Below are positions 33,418 to 46,241 of a stretch of DNA of 64,000 bases, piece after piece. The stretch's first letter is position 1; every line of letters starts with the position of its first letter. A model generated the notes under the pieces. That model did not search any database. It had not been told where the DNA came from and saw nothing but the letters and a program-made list of their open reading frames with translations. This stretch comes from Isoperla grammatica (Eukaryota > Arthropoda > Insecta > Plecoptera > Perlodidae): positions 36,652,608 through 36,716,607 of the forward strand of contig OX246739.1 in assembly GCA_945910005.1 (NCBI GenBank), given 5' to 3'. The position numbers were made by a program, and so were the translations under genes.

Positions 33418-33734
33418 ATGGGCCTCTCGTGTCCGTGTTCAGAAATAGCAGCCGGAGAAGGAAAATGTAGCTATTATTTTTCACGAGTGTAAGGAAAATA
33501 TGTTTAGATACATTATTATTATTATTATTATTTATTTATTCATAACATAAACAGTTACATTTTATGTGTGCAGCAGTCTAGTTATAAATTGGATGTAAGA
33601 AGCGGACCTGAGAACCATTCACATAACCAGGAGTTTCTGAAAGGGTCAAGCTAAGCCTGCTTCCTCCTCCGCCCCCTTCGCCGCCCAACCCTCCAAGGGG
33701 CTTGAGTGTGCCACTGACCGAAATGTTTAGCAAA

Positions 33735-33775
33735 AATATCAATATCTGGGTTCGATCCCCAACCGGGGCCAACTT
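33735..33775 (+). mobile_element. tRNA-like relic
   Basis: CTGGGTTCGATCCCCAACCG contains a near-perfect B box and T-arm stem. The 5' half is not recognisable. Confidence 0.4.
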
Positions 33776-33799
33776 TTGTTTAGTGTTCAACATCTCAAA

Positions 33800-34080
33800 T
33801 CCTTATCTTATCAACTTTCATACACTCTGTTTCAAAGGTTCCTGTCGTTCTTTCACACATTGGTGAAGGCTGAGCCTCTTCTCTCAAGGCTCATGTCACG
33901 CCCACTGTGTTAGGAATAAAGAGGTATATATCCAACCAAAATCGTAATTTATTCATAATGATTCTGTTTCTAGGTAGAAGGTAGTAACTAGAGAAGTATA
34001 GGTACCATTGGATTCGGCTATCACATAAGTATGATACTATATAGTTACGCTAGGCGTGTGGATGTCTGTATGGACCAAGT
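33800..34080 (+). repeat. Diverged dispersed repeat, copy 1
   Basis: Ordered blocks CACTCTGTTT, ACGCCC, TGTGTTAGGAAT, AAGGTAT-like, CAAC and TCGTAA, then AGAGAAGTA, TAGTTA and GTTAGG-like sequence are shared with 36520-36840 in the same orientation, 2.7 kb apart. Identity is perhaps 60-65 percent. Confidence 0.45.
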
Positions 34081-35570
34081 TATAAGCTGTGCTATTCTCG
34101 TGTAAGCGGCGGCACTGACGGGTTGAAGAGATTCATTGGTGTAATGATCGCACATTACGAGACCAATGAACAATGATGTAACTCTTTCACAGTCGCCGAC
34201 AACCTAATCACACAGTCAATGGTTCAAGCGTGCATGGTATGCATGGACAAGGAGGGTTATTGCCACCCAGAAGAGGAAGAGCTCTACAAATAATTTACAC
34301 AACACAACTACATTTGCAATCTAATAGAATTAAAATTAAAATTTGTTGAAAAAAACCTGTGATCTATACTCAATACTTAGCCTACTGCTTTAAAAGGTGG
34401 TCAGTAATAAACATTATGACGGATTGGGTTTTTAAATGAGATACTTCAATAATATTGGCTTATCTGATGTTACGCAAATTAAACCCAATTTGAAAAGCGA
34501 TTATTTTAGTTTATATCGCAGGTTTAGTTTTTACACTTTGAGAAATCACTTAGGCCTATTCTAATTCTAATGCATCTACAATCCAAATATCTCTGTTAAA
34601 ATAGGTACTATATACAAGTTAAAATCGGGCGTAAATTACCGTCACTGATTTACTTTATCAATCTTGAACTGAACATACTGTTTTTATTATTTACTTATTT
34701 AGTTAATTACATTCCAACTGAGTTGTGTAAACTATACTCAATGTAGGTAAATAATTATGCATTGCATCCTGGTAACCTAGATACCTGTGTGATTGACAAC
34801 TAGATGACCGCTCTATGTTTAAGCGACTCGTATGCACCATCCCAGCAAATAAAGCAGATGGACAAGGTATAACACGTCGTGTTCAATCGAACAAATAATT
34901 GTATTTGAAGAGTGTTTTAAAGCCGTATCGTATCTCGTGTTAATCCGTTTGTCGTCAGGTGATATAATACAAACACGCACGCGACGTAACATAGATAGAG
35001 CGTTCTTATCCGTACTAAACATGCACTCGTACCACTGCACTTAGTGTGCTTCGTTAAATCACAGATAACACCCTTCTTTAATATTGCTTTTAATTTTCTT
35101 TTTGATACAAGGTAAAAATATATATATTTCATTTGCTGGTAGTACCTACATTTCAAAATAAGCGCAGCAACTGAAATACGTTAGTTTTTTGTATTTTATT
35201 AATGCCATCCGTTTCTGTAGTAACTTTGTAGCAAAAATGTGAATTTAACAGAAAATGTATTCTAAAAAAAAAGCTTATATGGATGTTAAAAAAAAAATTA
35301 AGAACGTGTGTTAGGTGAAGCAATTCGTAGTCTAAAAATTTCACCTTGGGCAAAACATAGTGTTGTCTGGCTGGCTTTAATAGGATATACAAGCTCCCCT
35401 TCTGCGAATGTAGTCCTGTCCTGCAGTAGTCCGGGGGATTCTCACAGAACGGAACGCGGCCATACAATATTCATTTAGCCGGAGAATTATGACATCTTTC
35501 TTAATCTCAGTTGCGTTTCCGCCCTCCCTTCCGTAGCCTCATCAATATTAAGAATATTTCGAACGTCCGT
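34081..35570. other. AT-rich intergenic DNA
   Basis: It contains a small hairpin at about 34131-34170 (TTCATTGGTGTAATG against CATTAC...ACCAATGAA). The 104-codon minus frame at 35153-35467 has no recognisable motif. Confidence 0.4.
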
Positions 35571-35574
35571 GGAC

Positions 35575-36150
35575 GCGCTGCTTTATTTTATCGTCCTTGT
35601 GTTTGCTAGCCTGACGCTGTTGCCAACTTCGGGGGCGTGCAGTGCACGCGCACTCTGGCTTTATTGTCTCGTTGTGTTTGCTAGCCTGCCTGACGTTGTT
35701 GCCAACTTGGGGGGGCGGGCAGTGCGCACTCTGGCTTTATTGTCTCGTTGTGTTTGCTAGCCTGACGCTGTTGCCAACTTGGGGGGCGGGCTGTGCGCTC
35801 TCTGGCTTTATTGTCTCGTTGTGTTTGCTAGCCTGCCTGACTTTGTTGCCAACTTGGGGGGGCGGGCAGTGCGCACTCTGGCTTTATTGTCTCGTTGTGT
35901 TTGCTATCCTGACGCTGGTGCCAACTTGGGGGGCAGGCAGTGCACGCGCACTCTGGCTTTACTGTCTCGTTGTGTTTGCTAGCCTGCCTGACGCTGTTGC
36001 CAACTTGGGGGGCGGGCAGTGCACGCGCACTCTATCTTTATTGTATCGTTGTGTTTGCTTTCCTGCTTGACGCTGTTGCCAACTTGTGGAATGGCGACCA
36101 TAGAGTCTGTCTTTACTTTATCGTTCTTGTGTTTGCCTGCCTGATTCTGT
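35575..36150. repeat. Minisatellite of about 75-80 bp, about 8 copies
   Basis: GGCTTTATTGTCTCGTTGTG, TTTGCTAGCCTGACGCTG and GTTGCCAACTTGGGGGG recur. Unit length varies by presence or absence of CCTG and CACG. The first and last units are the most divergent. Frames of 142 and 94 codons across it are products of the repeat. Confidence 0.93.
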
Positions 36151-36519
36151 CTGGACGGACAGTCTACACTCTACACAGAGCAGCACTAGATGTTAATCAG
36201 ATGTTAATCCAACCCGCACATTAAATTAATGTAATACACTCGTAATAGGCGATTAGCCATCTCGGTGTGTTCAGACTGAAACACACATATTGGTACAATT
36301 AAGCTTCTGCCTGTGTCACTGTCAGTCAGAGTCTGTCAGCTTCTGTAATGGGAGTGACTTTGAAGACAACACATCACCAAACAGACTATTTATAAATTAA
36401 CGGACCACTTTGCACTAACCTTAGGTCAAGGCTTCCAGATGAAAATCTTCTGCATGTGTGATTCCTGAATCTTATTTAAACATTCTTTCACTATCCGGTG
36501 TATCTCACGCCGACCTTAG
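36151..36519. other. Intergenic DNA
   Basis: Nothing recognised. Confidence 0.35.
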
Positions 36520-36840
36520 ATTCGTATACTGCCAATTTCACGCACTCTGTTTTAACGAAAATCTGCAGATTCCTGACGTTTTTTTTTTTACACATTTGTA
36601 AAGACCGTCTTTCATACAAGACATTCGTTACGCCCGTTGTGTTGTGTTAGGAATTTCAAGGTATTCAACTAAAGGTCGTAAATTATCCCAAATTAACCTG
36701 TTTCAATTATATGGTATGAATTAGAGAAGTAAAACAATAATTTGCTAGTATTGTACTCTGCTATTTCGTAAGCACGAGACTATAGTTAGGTTGGTGCACC
36801 TGTTAAGCCTCATACACGCAGACTTCGGTCATGGTAACAT
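36520..36840 (+). repeat. Diverged dispersed repeat, copy 2
   Basis: Partner of 33800-34080, sharing the same ordered blocks. The two copies bracket the 52-bp and 75-80-bp minisatellites. Confidence 0.45.
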
Positions 36841-39800
36841 GAAGTTCTCTAAATAACATTGTCCTACGGATATTTACCATTCGTTTGCATAGAAATCTGT
36901 AATGTTGACATACACCTCACCTATTTACGTGAACTTCTGGTTCTCCAGAGAAGAACTAACAATTACGCACTTTAATGCGTAGATGTAAGTATAACGATAT
37001 TGAAGCATCGCCCATTTCATGTGTACATATTTTCTCGTTAACCGTTTGGAGCTATTTGTTTATTCCCGGGCCATGTTTACCCGTAAATACCGAGCACGGC
37101 TGATGTGGAAAGGGACGCCGCCCCTAATAGGGTAACTAAAAAAAATCTGTGAACAACTAGGGGAAACGACAAAAACAACAGTGAAAGTGGCAAACATTAA
37201 AAAAAACTTCACATTCGTAAAAACTCGAAAAATTAGTCGAAACAGAAAAATAACAGAAACAATTTTTTAAATGTTAATTAAATAAAATCAAAGTGCGGTA
37301 GTAAAAAATTATGAAAAATTAAACGAGATTAATCAGAAGCAAATAACAAAATCACAAACCATGAAACGGTTGCAAAATTAAATAACGCGTAAGGAAATAG
37401 TAAAAAATAATTTCTGAATGTTCAATCAAAACGCAGCATACAGGTAAATGTTGGCAGATTGTGTCAAGTTCTTATAAATAAACTCTGCCCTACGACATTC
37501 GTCTCGTGTTTTAGTGCATCCCAAGTGTTTGAGAGCCGAGGAGCTTCTGGCGGATGGAAAGTAATGACCGGCCAATGCGATTGGTTGAGGCTATCTACAG
37601 CGGGGCAATAAAACGTGATTTTTATTCGCGCATCTCGAACTCGGCTGTAAGTCTCGGGAAATTTAAATATAACATGGGCCATAGAAGGGGCGGAAGGAGC
37701 ACGGACACGCACGCATAAGCGTGGATGAAGCAAAGAACTGTTGACATATTTCAAGAGATGAGTAGGGTGTATCTAATAAGGATCAAGTCGGCAATATTTT
37801 CTCTGTTTTGTTACATTGTAATTTTTTATTTTTATATTCAATTTATAGGTTTCTGAAAGCATTACGTTAATATAAATAAATACATTACAATGACACGTTA
37901 AATTGTATAACTAATGTCCATATAGATAATAGATAACAACCCTAACAATGCAAATATCCAAGATGTTGACGCGCCGTTAAACTCCCCCCCCCCACCCCCC
38001 CCCCCCCCCCCTCCATCAACCAAAATAGTAACATGATATTTACTCAAAACAATTCCTAACAAACAAATTATTTCTAAGATTTTAATAAACCATTATATAC
38101 AATACAAATGAAATAAGTTTGCATTTCCAAATTCTGTGCACAGTTCTCTGAACATAATATTGAATCGGAATTCGAATGGTTTTGAAATTATTGTACGTAA
38201 AAGGGAGAGAGAGAAAATAACGAAAAACGTAAAACGAAAATGATGTTTGTTACCAATTTACACTATGGCAAGATAGTAGGTTTTACAAGTAGGATAATGT
38301 TACACAAACGTATGATGTTGTTGTTGAGGTAAAGGTAGACTACGGATGAACGATAGTCAATGGTAAAAAGAGTTATGACTGAGATCATGTGTAGTGATTA
38401 CGTTAAACACGTATTACAATATGCACACGCATGTGTTAGCAAGTAGTACAGTATACTGTTACTTTATTAGATGGATGATAATTATACTCAGTCAAAGCTG
38501 GTGTTAACAAATAACACGGTGCACGCAAAGACATAAATATCGAAACATGTCCACGCTCTTTCCTGTTATAACTGTACTTAATACAAGTTTTAATTGACAA
38601 AAAATCCCAAATTTCCTGATAGAATAATAATATTGGCGCAAACTGTAACTTGCTCACGTTGTTTCGCTGCGTCGCACAAAGCAAATGCCATTTTTAGACT
38701 TGTATACGAGTTGTCATTTAATTAAATTGTTATTTTATACGACTAACATACTCAGGTCCGAATTCGCTAAACTTAGTTAATTTCCGATTTAATAATCTCC
38801 GCCTGGCTACCATGGTTAACAAACATTATACATACCAAAATTAATGTATTTTGTGTTCTATACCAGTCACATGTTTGTTTGGGAGAAATCTCCTATAATC
38901 TTCGATTTAAACATTTGGTGAAACCGGGCCTCAAACAAGCTTCACAATAAATTGTCAGCGTGGAAAAAAGATGCATAATTTTGGTTACACTAAGACATAG
39001 GAATGCTTTAGTGAAATTTGTTGAACAACTATTTGTTCCGTGTTGTTGTTAGAACCCGAACCAAATGTCTGCCTCCCATCACAGACGCATGGGGCGCCAC
39101 CCGTGATAATCTCACGAATAATGGTTTTAATTAGAAATGTAATACGCATCTAAATGAGGATATCGGGTGTGGCGGGTTGGATACATAATTGAAGACTATT
39201 CACGTATCCGTGTAGAACGCGAAGGTTTCGTTTTGTAACTCTCAGATGTATAAATGTGCTGAGCTCGTACACAGACGTGTGTGGGCGATGAACGAACTCG
39301 ACACAAAAACTCACTTTCAATAAAACATTTCAAAACGTGTCACTGTCCATCAGTGTGTAAGTCGTGAATGATATTTTTAGCAAACTTTCAAGCTATTTGT
39401 GAATGTGAACGTTATATTTATTTGCGTCCTTTCATTTCTTGTAAGTTCCATAAACATTTTTGTTGTTGAAGCTACATATTACAAAATACTTTACATTCCT
39501 GCATAGACTTGAAAAAAACAAAATAATTTATATGAGCAGAAATAATTGTCCCTGTTCAATTACGTCACACCCACATTCAATACCAACACAATAACATTAT
39601 ACAGCGAAATTCAGTTCAGAATGGGAAGGTACATTTCCGCTTGAATTTTCATCACTCGAACGGAAAATGATGCAAATTAGAGTGAACATAGAGAAGTTCA
39701 GTTTGTTTAAAACCAAAATCAAATCAGTAATGTTCATCTATTTACAGTTGTGAAACCTCACTATCTCTTGTTTGTAAAGGATATTTATGACTGTATGCTA

Positions 39801-40084
39801 ATATTTACTAAGAAAATTCTCTGAGATTTGTTTGCGTAATTGGCAATCAGCAGCCGTTGAAGTCTCGTCAGTATCAAGTATCACCGATATGGGCATGGGT
39901 TTGTTGCGTGGGCATATTCCCCTGCTAATGATGTGTGTTATATCCCCAAGATGATGGCTGCATGGCCACGGTTGATTCACTCGTTACGCCACGGTCACTC
40001 AGAGAATGTGACAGTTCCAAGGTCACTCGTATCAGCTGGTGTGGGCGCCTTTATTATGTGGTCCATTTTACTCGGATATACGAT
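36841..40084. other. Long AT-rich intergenic stretch
   Basis: A C-run cluster at 37983-38011. A-rich sequence at about 37130-37420. No gene recognised. Confidence 0.35.
37560..37700. promoter_or_regulatory. Promoter-like patch with head-to-head CCAAT motifs
   Basis: CCAATGCGATTGG (37572-37584) carries two opposed CCAAT boxes. AGGGGCGGAAGG (about 37685-37696) is a GC/Ets-like motif. The patch is richer in CpG than its surroundings. No gene start is recognised, so this is motif evidence only. Confidence 0.2.
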
Positions 40085-41745
40085 CAGATAAGAGTGATGG
40101 TTGCCAATCATGATTCTCGCATACAGTGTCCCACTATTTGTTTCATCTCATAGATACAACAGTAAGACTGTAGTTGGGCCAATCATAAGTCTTGCATACA
40201 GTGTCCCACTGTTTGTTGTATCTCATAGATACGACTGTAAGACTATAGTTGTGCCCATCATGATTCTTGCATACAGTGTTTCACTCTTTGTGTTTTGTCT
40301 CATGGAAGCAATAGTAAATATGAAGTTGATCAAATCATGGTTCTTGCATACAGTGTTTCACTCTTTGTGTTTTGTCTCATGGAAGCAATAGTAAATATGA
40401 AGTTGATCAAATCATGGTTCTTGCATACAGTGTTTCACTCTTTGTGTTTTGTCTCATGGAAGCAATAGTAAATATGAAGTTGATCAAATCATGGTTCTTG
40501 CATACAGTGTTTCACTCTTTGTGTTTTGTCTCATGGAAGCAATAGTAAATATGAAGTTGATCAAATCATAGTTCTTGCATACAGTGTTTCACTCTTTGTG
40601 TTTTGTCTCATGGAAGCAATAGTAAAGATGAAGTTGATCAAATCATGGTTCTTGCATACAGTGTTTCACTCTTTGTGTTTTGTCTCATGGAAGCAATAGT
40701 AAAGATGAAGTTGATCAAATCATGGTTCTTGCATACAGTGTTTCACTCTTTGTGTTTTGTCTCATGGAAGCAATAGTAAAGATGAAGTTGATCAAATCAT
40801 GGGTCTTGCATACAGTGTTTCACTCTTTGTGTTTTGTCTCATGGAAGCAATAGTAAATATGAAAATATGAAGTTGATCAAATCATGGTTCTTGCATACAG
40901 TGTTTCACTCTTTGTGTTTTGTCTCATGGAAGCAAAAAATAGTAAATATGAAGTTGATCAAATCATGGTTCTTGCATACAGTGTTTCACTCTTTGTGTTT
41001 TGTCTCATGGAAGCAATAGTAAATATGAAGTTGATCAAATCATGGTTCTTGCATACAGTGTTTCACTCTTTGTGTTTTGTCTCATGGAAGCAATAGTAAA
41101 TATGAAGTTGATCAAATCATGATTCTTGCATACAGTGTTTCACTCTTTGTGTTTTGTCTCATGGAAGCAATAGTAAATATGAAGTTGATCAAATCATGGT
41201 TCTTGCATACAGTGTTTCACTCTTTGTGTTTTGTCTCATGGAAGCAATAGTAAATATGAAGTTGATCAAATCATGGTTCTTGCATACAGTGTTTCACTCT
41301 TTGTGTTTTGTCTCATGGAAGCAATAATAAAGATGAAGTTGATCAAATCATGGTTCTTGCATACAGTGTTTCACTCTTTGTGTTTTGTCTCATGGAAGCA
41401 ATAGTAAAGATGAAGTTGATTAAATCATGGTTTTTGCACACAGTGTCCCACTGTTTGTTGTATCTCATAGATACAACAGTACGACTGTCGTGGTGCCAAT
41501 CATGATTCTTGCATACAATCGTTTCACTGTTGGTGTGTTATCTCATAAGTAGGGCCTACTATACATTAAGAGATTGACAAATCATAATTCAGCATACAAA
41601 CAACACCCACTTACTTATTGTGTTTTATCTCCTAGATACAACAGTAAGAGTGAAGTTGATCAAATCATGATTTTTGCTTACAACATCAACTCTTTGTGTT
41701 TTATCTCCTAGATACAATAGTAAGAGTGTAGTTGTAGAAATCACC
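40085..41745. repeat. 77-bp satellite: homogenised core with divergent edges
   Basis: About 15 nearly identical 77-bp units (about 40255-41430) contain TTCTTGCATACAGTGTTTCA, CTCTTTGTGTTTTGTCTCAT and GAAGTTGATCAAATCATGG. Units near 40860 and 40930 carry small insertions. Two divergent units lie on the left and about four on the right, in which GTGTCCCACTGTTTGTTG and ATCTCATAGATACAACAGTA replace the core text. Seventy-seven is not a multiple of three, so frames across the array are artefacts. Confidence 0.96.
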
Positions 41746-43383
41746 CGTCCCTCGTTCCAACTGAAATGATTCTTCCACCCACCGTCCCACTCTCTGTGTT
41801 CCAACGATTAATTGTCCCGCTATTATTGATAAAGCACTCTACAAGCTTCAAGCCTCCCTTCGAAAACTTTCATCAAATTATTAATTAATATTTTATGGTT
41901 CCCATTGACGCTTCCCCTTTGACTTTTGAAGGCGGCCTAAATTAAACTCCACCCCTTCCGCCGGGCGAGTCCAAGTGTCGGCGTGCGCAATGGGGTGTGC
42001 GCTCAACTGCGCCCAACTGCGCGTGCAAGGGGGACATCTCCCGCGAACAAAGCGTTTTTGTGGTATTGCTTGCTTGACTCTTTGAACTCGTCAGGTGGGA
42101 TTGTCTTCATTGTAAGCACTTTGTTTCATCTCTGATCCCCCAACTCATTTCTTCCGAGTGTAATTCTGATAGCTTGACGGCTCTGTGGGACCTGAACGAT
42201 TTCACCCCTTTCGTTCATTTCCTTAACATTTATCCATGCGCACATTTAGCTCAAATAATACCTTATTTCCGACAAGAAATTATGAAGTTATGTGGAACTG
42301 CAGTGACAGCTTGACGTATACTATGCTGGTGTCATAACAACTGTTTATGTATGTAGGATCTATCATCTACATGTAGATTGTAGGTATTTGTGAAATGAAA
42401 TTGATGATGTCTACACTGAAACTTTACGCTATATTCCGAATGGTTTTAGCCTAAGTTGTGGTGGGAGGAACAAACTGTTTGGTACAGGTTATATGGTTCA
42501 AGGATCCACTGCATAATTGTGTCCTTTATAACTAACAAAAATAGTGAGGTTCCTGAGCTATGTTTTATCCTGTTAACAGTGCAAGCATCGTATATGTTTT
42601 ATTTTAAATTAGATAGTCTCGATTAGCGTCGTTTACGAGACGTGAAGTGTGAAGTGCAACCCACATTTACTGCAGAATATTTCAGTACATAGATCTATTC
42701 AACAATGTGTCACTTTTTTTTCTAATCAAAATTATATTCGTATTGCTATAAAAATTAGGCCTTGTTATGACTACTGTGATTTGTACAAGAGAAATCTTCT
42801 AATTGACTGGTTCGAGCAAAATAATTTTGATTCCAAACTCTGGTAAACAAGTAGATCACTAAAAATATATTTACGTTAGAGGAGGAATGTCTTCGTTGCT
42901 GTCGACATTGTATTCTACATGCAAATAGTTTCCCTTGCTGCTAAAGTCGTCATTCGGAACATATAAAACAGTTTCAATATGAAAGCCAAGTTTCTATTTT
43001 TTCATGCATACAAATACAAAATACATCTCCTACAAACTCAAACAATACAAACTATTTGTTGGGGGGGGGGGGGCTGTTACACACATGCACACGTATATAC
43101 ACACACGCACTTGTAGACTGACTGAACAATAAACTGAGCAGTTAACAAAAGCTGGCTTGAAAAGAATCTTAATAAAAATCTTAGCTGGAATTCGGGCAGA
43201 ATAAAACCCTCCAGGCCAATATCCACAACTGATCAAATAACAGTTCTCCAATTAAAAACTTCTCCCCCTTTTTTAGAACAGAAGTAATTAGTCTAATATT
43301 TTCTGGTATACCCATCGTCTCGGGCCAGGACCTGACTCTATCAAATAACACATCCCAAATTAAACCTCACCCCTCTGTCTGCG
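41746..43383. other. Intergenic DNA
   Basis: A G-run near 43061-43074. No gene recognised. Confidence 0.4.
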
Positions 43384-43414
43384 CCCCCGCCCCTCCCCTC
43401 CCCTCCCCTCCCCT
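43384..43414 (-). repeat. G-quadruplex-forming CCCCTCC minisatellite
   Basis: Consecutive CCCCTCCCCT-type units. The minus strand has at least five G-runs of four or more separated by single A, which is the ideal quadruplex pattern. Confidence 0.8.
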
Positions 43415-45587
43415 GCTGCAACAGCTGTTGGACGGACGCCATGACAGACAGATCCTCGCCTTACAGCGTGGTTGCACTGCTGCTGTATCATGTTAGTCTC
43501 TGGGTGATCGATCATGCATGCGTTCAAACTTGTTCTATAGGCTTGTTCCGCTCTCCACATTATCTACACTTTTTACTGGAGTGTGTGGAATACAAGAAGC
43601 TAAAATAGAGGAAAGTTTATTTTTTTCGGAAATCTAAAAAATCATATATGGAAATTAAAAGTGGCAGGCAGGCAGGTGGGTGGGTGAGTGACTGTGTATT
43701 TGCAGCTATTTCCTTATAAAGCGGGTTAGAATATTCCCGGGTATTGCTTTTATATTGGATAATATCGTACAATTTGTTAACATTTGTCTGATTTCATCTA
43801 AATGCAATATATTTTTCATTATGTTAAAAGATTGTTGGATTTATTAAAATTTAAATTAAGGATACGTCTGAAACACGTGAAATTATCATGATTTTTAAGC
43901 TGCCTATGTTGAATGTTCTTCATGTGAAGCTGAAACCAGCCCAGGTACTCTCTAGTAAAAGTAGGGAAAATTGTGTTTCACTTGCCCACCTCTTGCAAGC
44001 TACATATACCTCAAAACTTGCACGCGTACAGCTATCACAATCCCATTTTTTTTTTTTTTTTTAAGGTTTTTATTTAAAATGGATTTAAGAATTTCAAAGT
44101 TGATTTAAATTGAAAATGAGTCCACGTTCCTCAACCATCTAATGCCCCTCCCTAGAAACCTATGTAATGTAAATTCTAAAGGTGCTTACTGTTTGCTTCT
44201 GTTATGTTAGCATTATTTCATATCAGTCTGTCTGTAGGCGGCTGAAGTGAAATGACTCGACTTTATGACGAATCCGATAAATTATTCCATCCAGTGAATC
44301 AGAACAGAACCAAGTGTGAAACGTAAACGACCTCTAATGAAACAAAATGCTATAAATTACATTGAGAAATCGAATTAAATATCATAGGTTGAAGCCCACT
44401 TGCTAGTTTTTTTTATCACCAAAGTGATAATTGGGGTCAATATGCGTGGAGTGGCCAATGGTTAAGTCACCGATGCCTGATCTAGTTTACTTCTTCTGGC
44501 GGCCGCACCGTGAACTGTGTAAAGCTATCAGCTACAGGGATGAGATGGGATGAATATCCCCGCCCAATACCCACACCTCAGATTATACAGATGCGTTCAT
44601 TGATTGGATGGGTGTTGCCTCATACATCTTGACGCGTACAACTCTTGTACCTCTTGACGCGTATTACATACATATGATGCCGCAGGCTTGGCCTAGACGT
44701 GTGGGCCTAGGCCTACGCCCAACGTCCAGGGAAGACGCAATATGCGTGTGAGTGTCTCAACTAGACAGGTGCCCATCTAGAAAAATATTTACAAATATGA
44801 CCACCTTCTTTTTCAGTTCTCACTCAATCGTTTTCAATCATTGTTTATTCTCGCCAAATATGAAGCCCAAAATATGTCAAGACGATTATTGTTGCAATAA
44901 AATGCTGCAATATTTTTGCTTATGTCAAAAAGTTGTTATTGGCTGGCTTTTAGCAGACGTTGTTTTAAATAATATGCTTTTGTGAGCGAGGGAGGAAACT
45001 AAAACAATGGTGTTTAAGTCTCATTTTGTATGATTGATCGATTTGTGTTGTTATTTGCCTTGTATTCCGACGTCTGCACCTTTCAAGTGAAGAATCTTGT
45101 CCAAAACATCAAAATAAAATGTTTTTGTATTCATAAAATGGTATTCAAGGCAATAGAATACAAAACAAGAATCATAAGTCTTGTAGCTAGACAATGCGAG
45201 AAAAACGTCTTCGATCTTCCGCTCGAGCTGCGCCCATTGTACGCGTGTAACTGTGCGTGCACGCACCGAGGGGCGACATTTAATTCCCACCAACTTCATT
45301 TATCTTGTGCTCAATTAATAAAATCCACGGCGACGCTATTTATAATGCAGTCTCTCGGTTGTAGGCGCTTCATCAATCACTGAGGTGCGTTGTATAGAGA
45401 GGCGGGAAGGTCTGGTGGATTCCCACGACAAACTCAAGGTCGTCGCATGTATGTAGCGCTCCAAGCGGCGTTTCGGTGAACCTTTGTCGTGTCGGCCCCA
45501 AAGTTGCCAGTTTGGGCGGACTAAAAAGAGGTGTAACTTCATCAATTTTCCTAATGTATATCGCAAATTTGGTTGAATATGATGATG
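43415..45587. other. Intergenic DNA
   Basis: A T-run at about 44047-44062. The 117-codon frame at 45030-45383 has no recognisable motif. Nothing else recognised. Confidence 0.35.
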
Positions 45588-45710
45588 ATATTTGGGCTCA
45601 ACGTCTCATATATTTTGGCAACGATGTTAATTGAGACGGTGAGTCGGTGATTATGAAGTTAAAAAAAACGTCCCATGAGATCCATTGTGCAAGCTAGGAG
45701 TAAAGCTTGA
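45588..45710 (-). mobile_element. SINE, family 2, body without intact head
   Basis: CAACGTCTCATATATTTTGG, GAGACGGTGAGTCGGTGATT and ATGAGATCCATTGTGCAAGC match 6930-7030 in order and orientation. The tRNA-like head is lost or diverged. Confidence 0.65.
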
Positions 45711-46163
45711 TACATTGTGGATATTGATAGAATGTGTTTACAATTACATTATACCTTTTTGGACAATTTCATGTGACTGATCAATTCGTTTGTTTTTCTC
45801 ATTGATTCACCAATAATAACATAATTTCTCTACTGTGTAATGGGTTGTAATGACGTAACCGTGGTCGATAAAGGAGTTCCCCTAACCATACGGCAAAACT
45901 TCTTGATCGATTCTACTTAACTTGTGAGATTCTCATATAACATGCACTGCCACCCACAAACTTGAAGGCCCCTATGACATCAAGATGAGAGTGACGTGAG
46001 CTTGCTTCATCCACACGTGCACACTGCACTAATTGAGCTTAATTAAAACGCGCGAGGATTCGATGTTTTTTGTTCGTATTGTGAAACCAAACCCTGGTAA
46101 GAAGCTAAAATACGTTATTGGAGTCAAACTCATTGTCCACTGTTCTCGTAAACTTGAATACCT

Positions 46164-46241
46164 AGGTCTACGTGATCTCCGCCTAGCGGAGGCTCGTCGA
46201 ACTCCCGACGAGCCTCCGCTAGGCGGAGATCAAGTAGACCT
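46164..46241. repeat. Near-perfect hairpin, 36-bp arms
   Basis: The arm at 46164-46199 (AGGTCTACGTGATCTCCGCC onward) is the complement of 46206-46241 with a single mismatch and a 6-nt loop. The arms are GC-rich in an AT-rich setting. It could be the remnant of a foldback element, a hairpin RNA source or a palindromic insertion. Confidence 0.9.

Noticed and set aside
35569..36224. Frames up to 142 codons with repeated LYCLVVFASL-like text
   Set aside because: They translate the 75-80-bp minisatellite. No start context or homologue is evident.
40101..41505. Several plus-strand frames of 60-96 codons with repeated HTVFHSLCFVSWK-like text
   Set aside because: They are produced by the 77-bp satellite, whose period is not a multiple of three. 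The frame changes from unit to unit.
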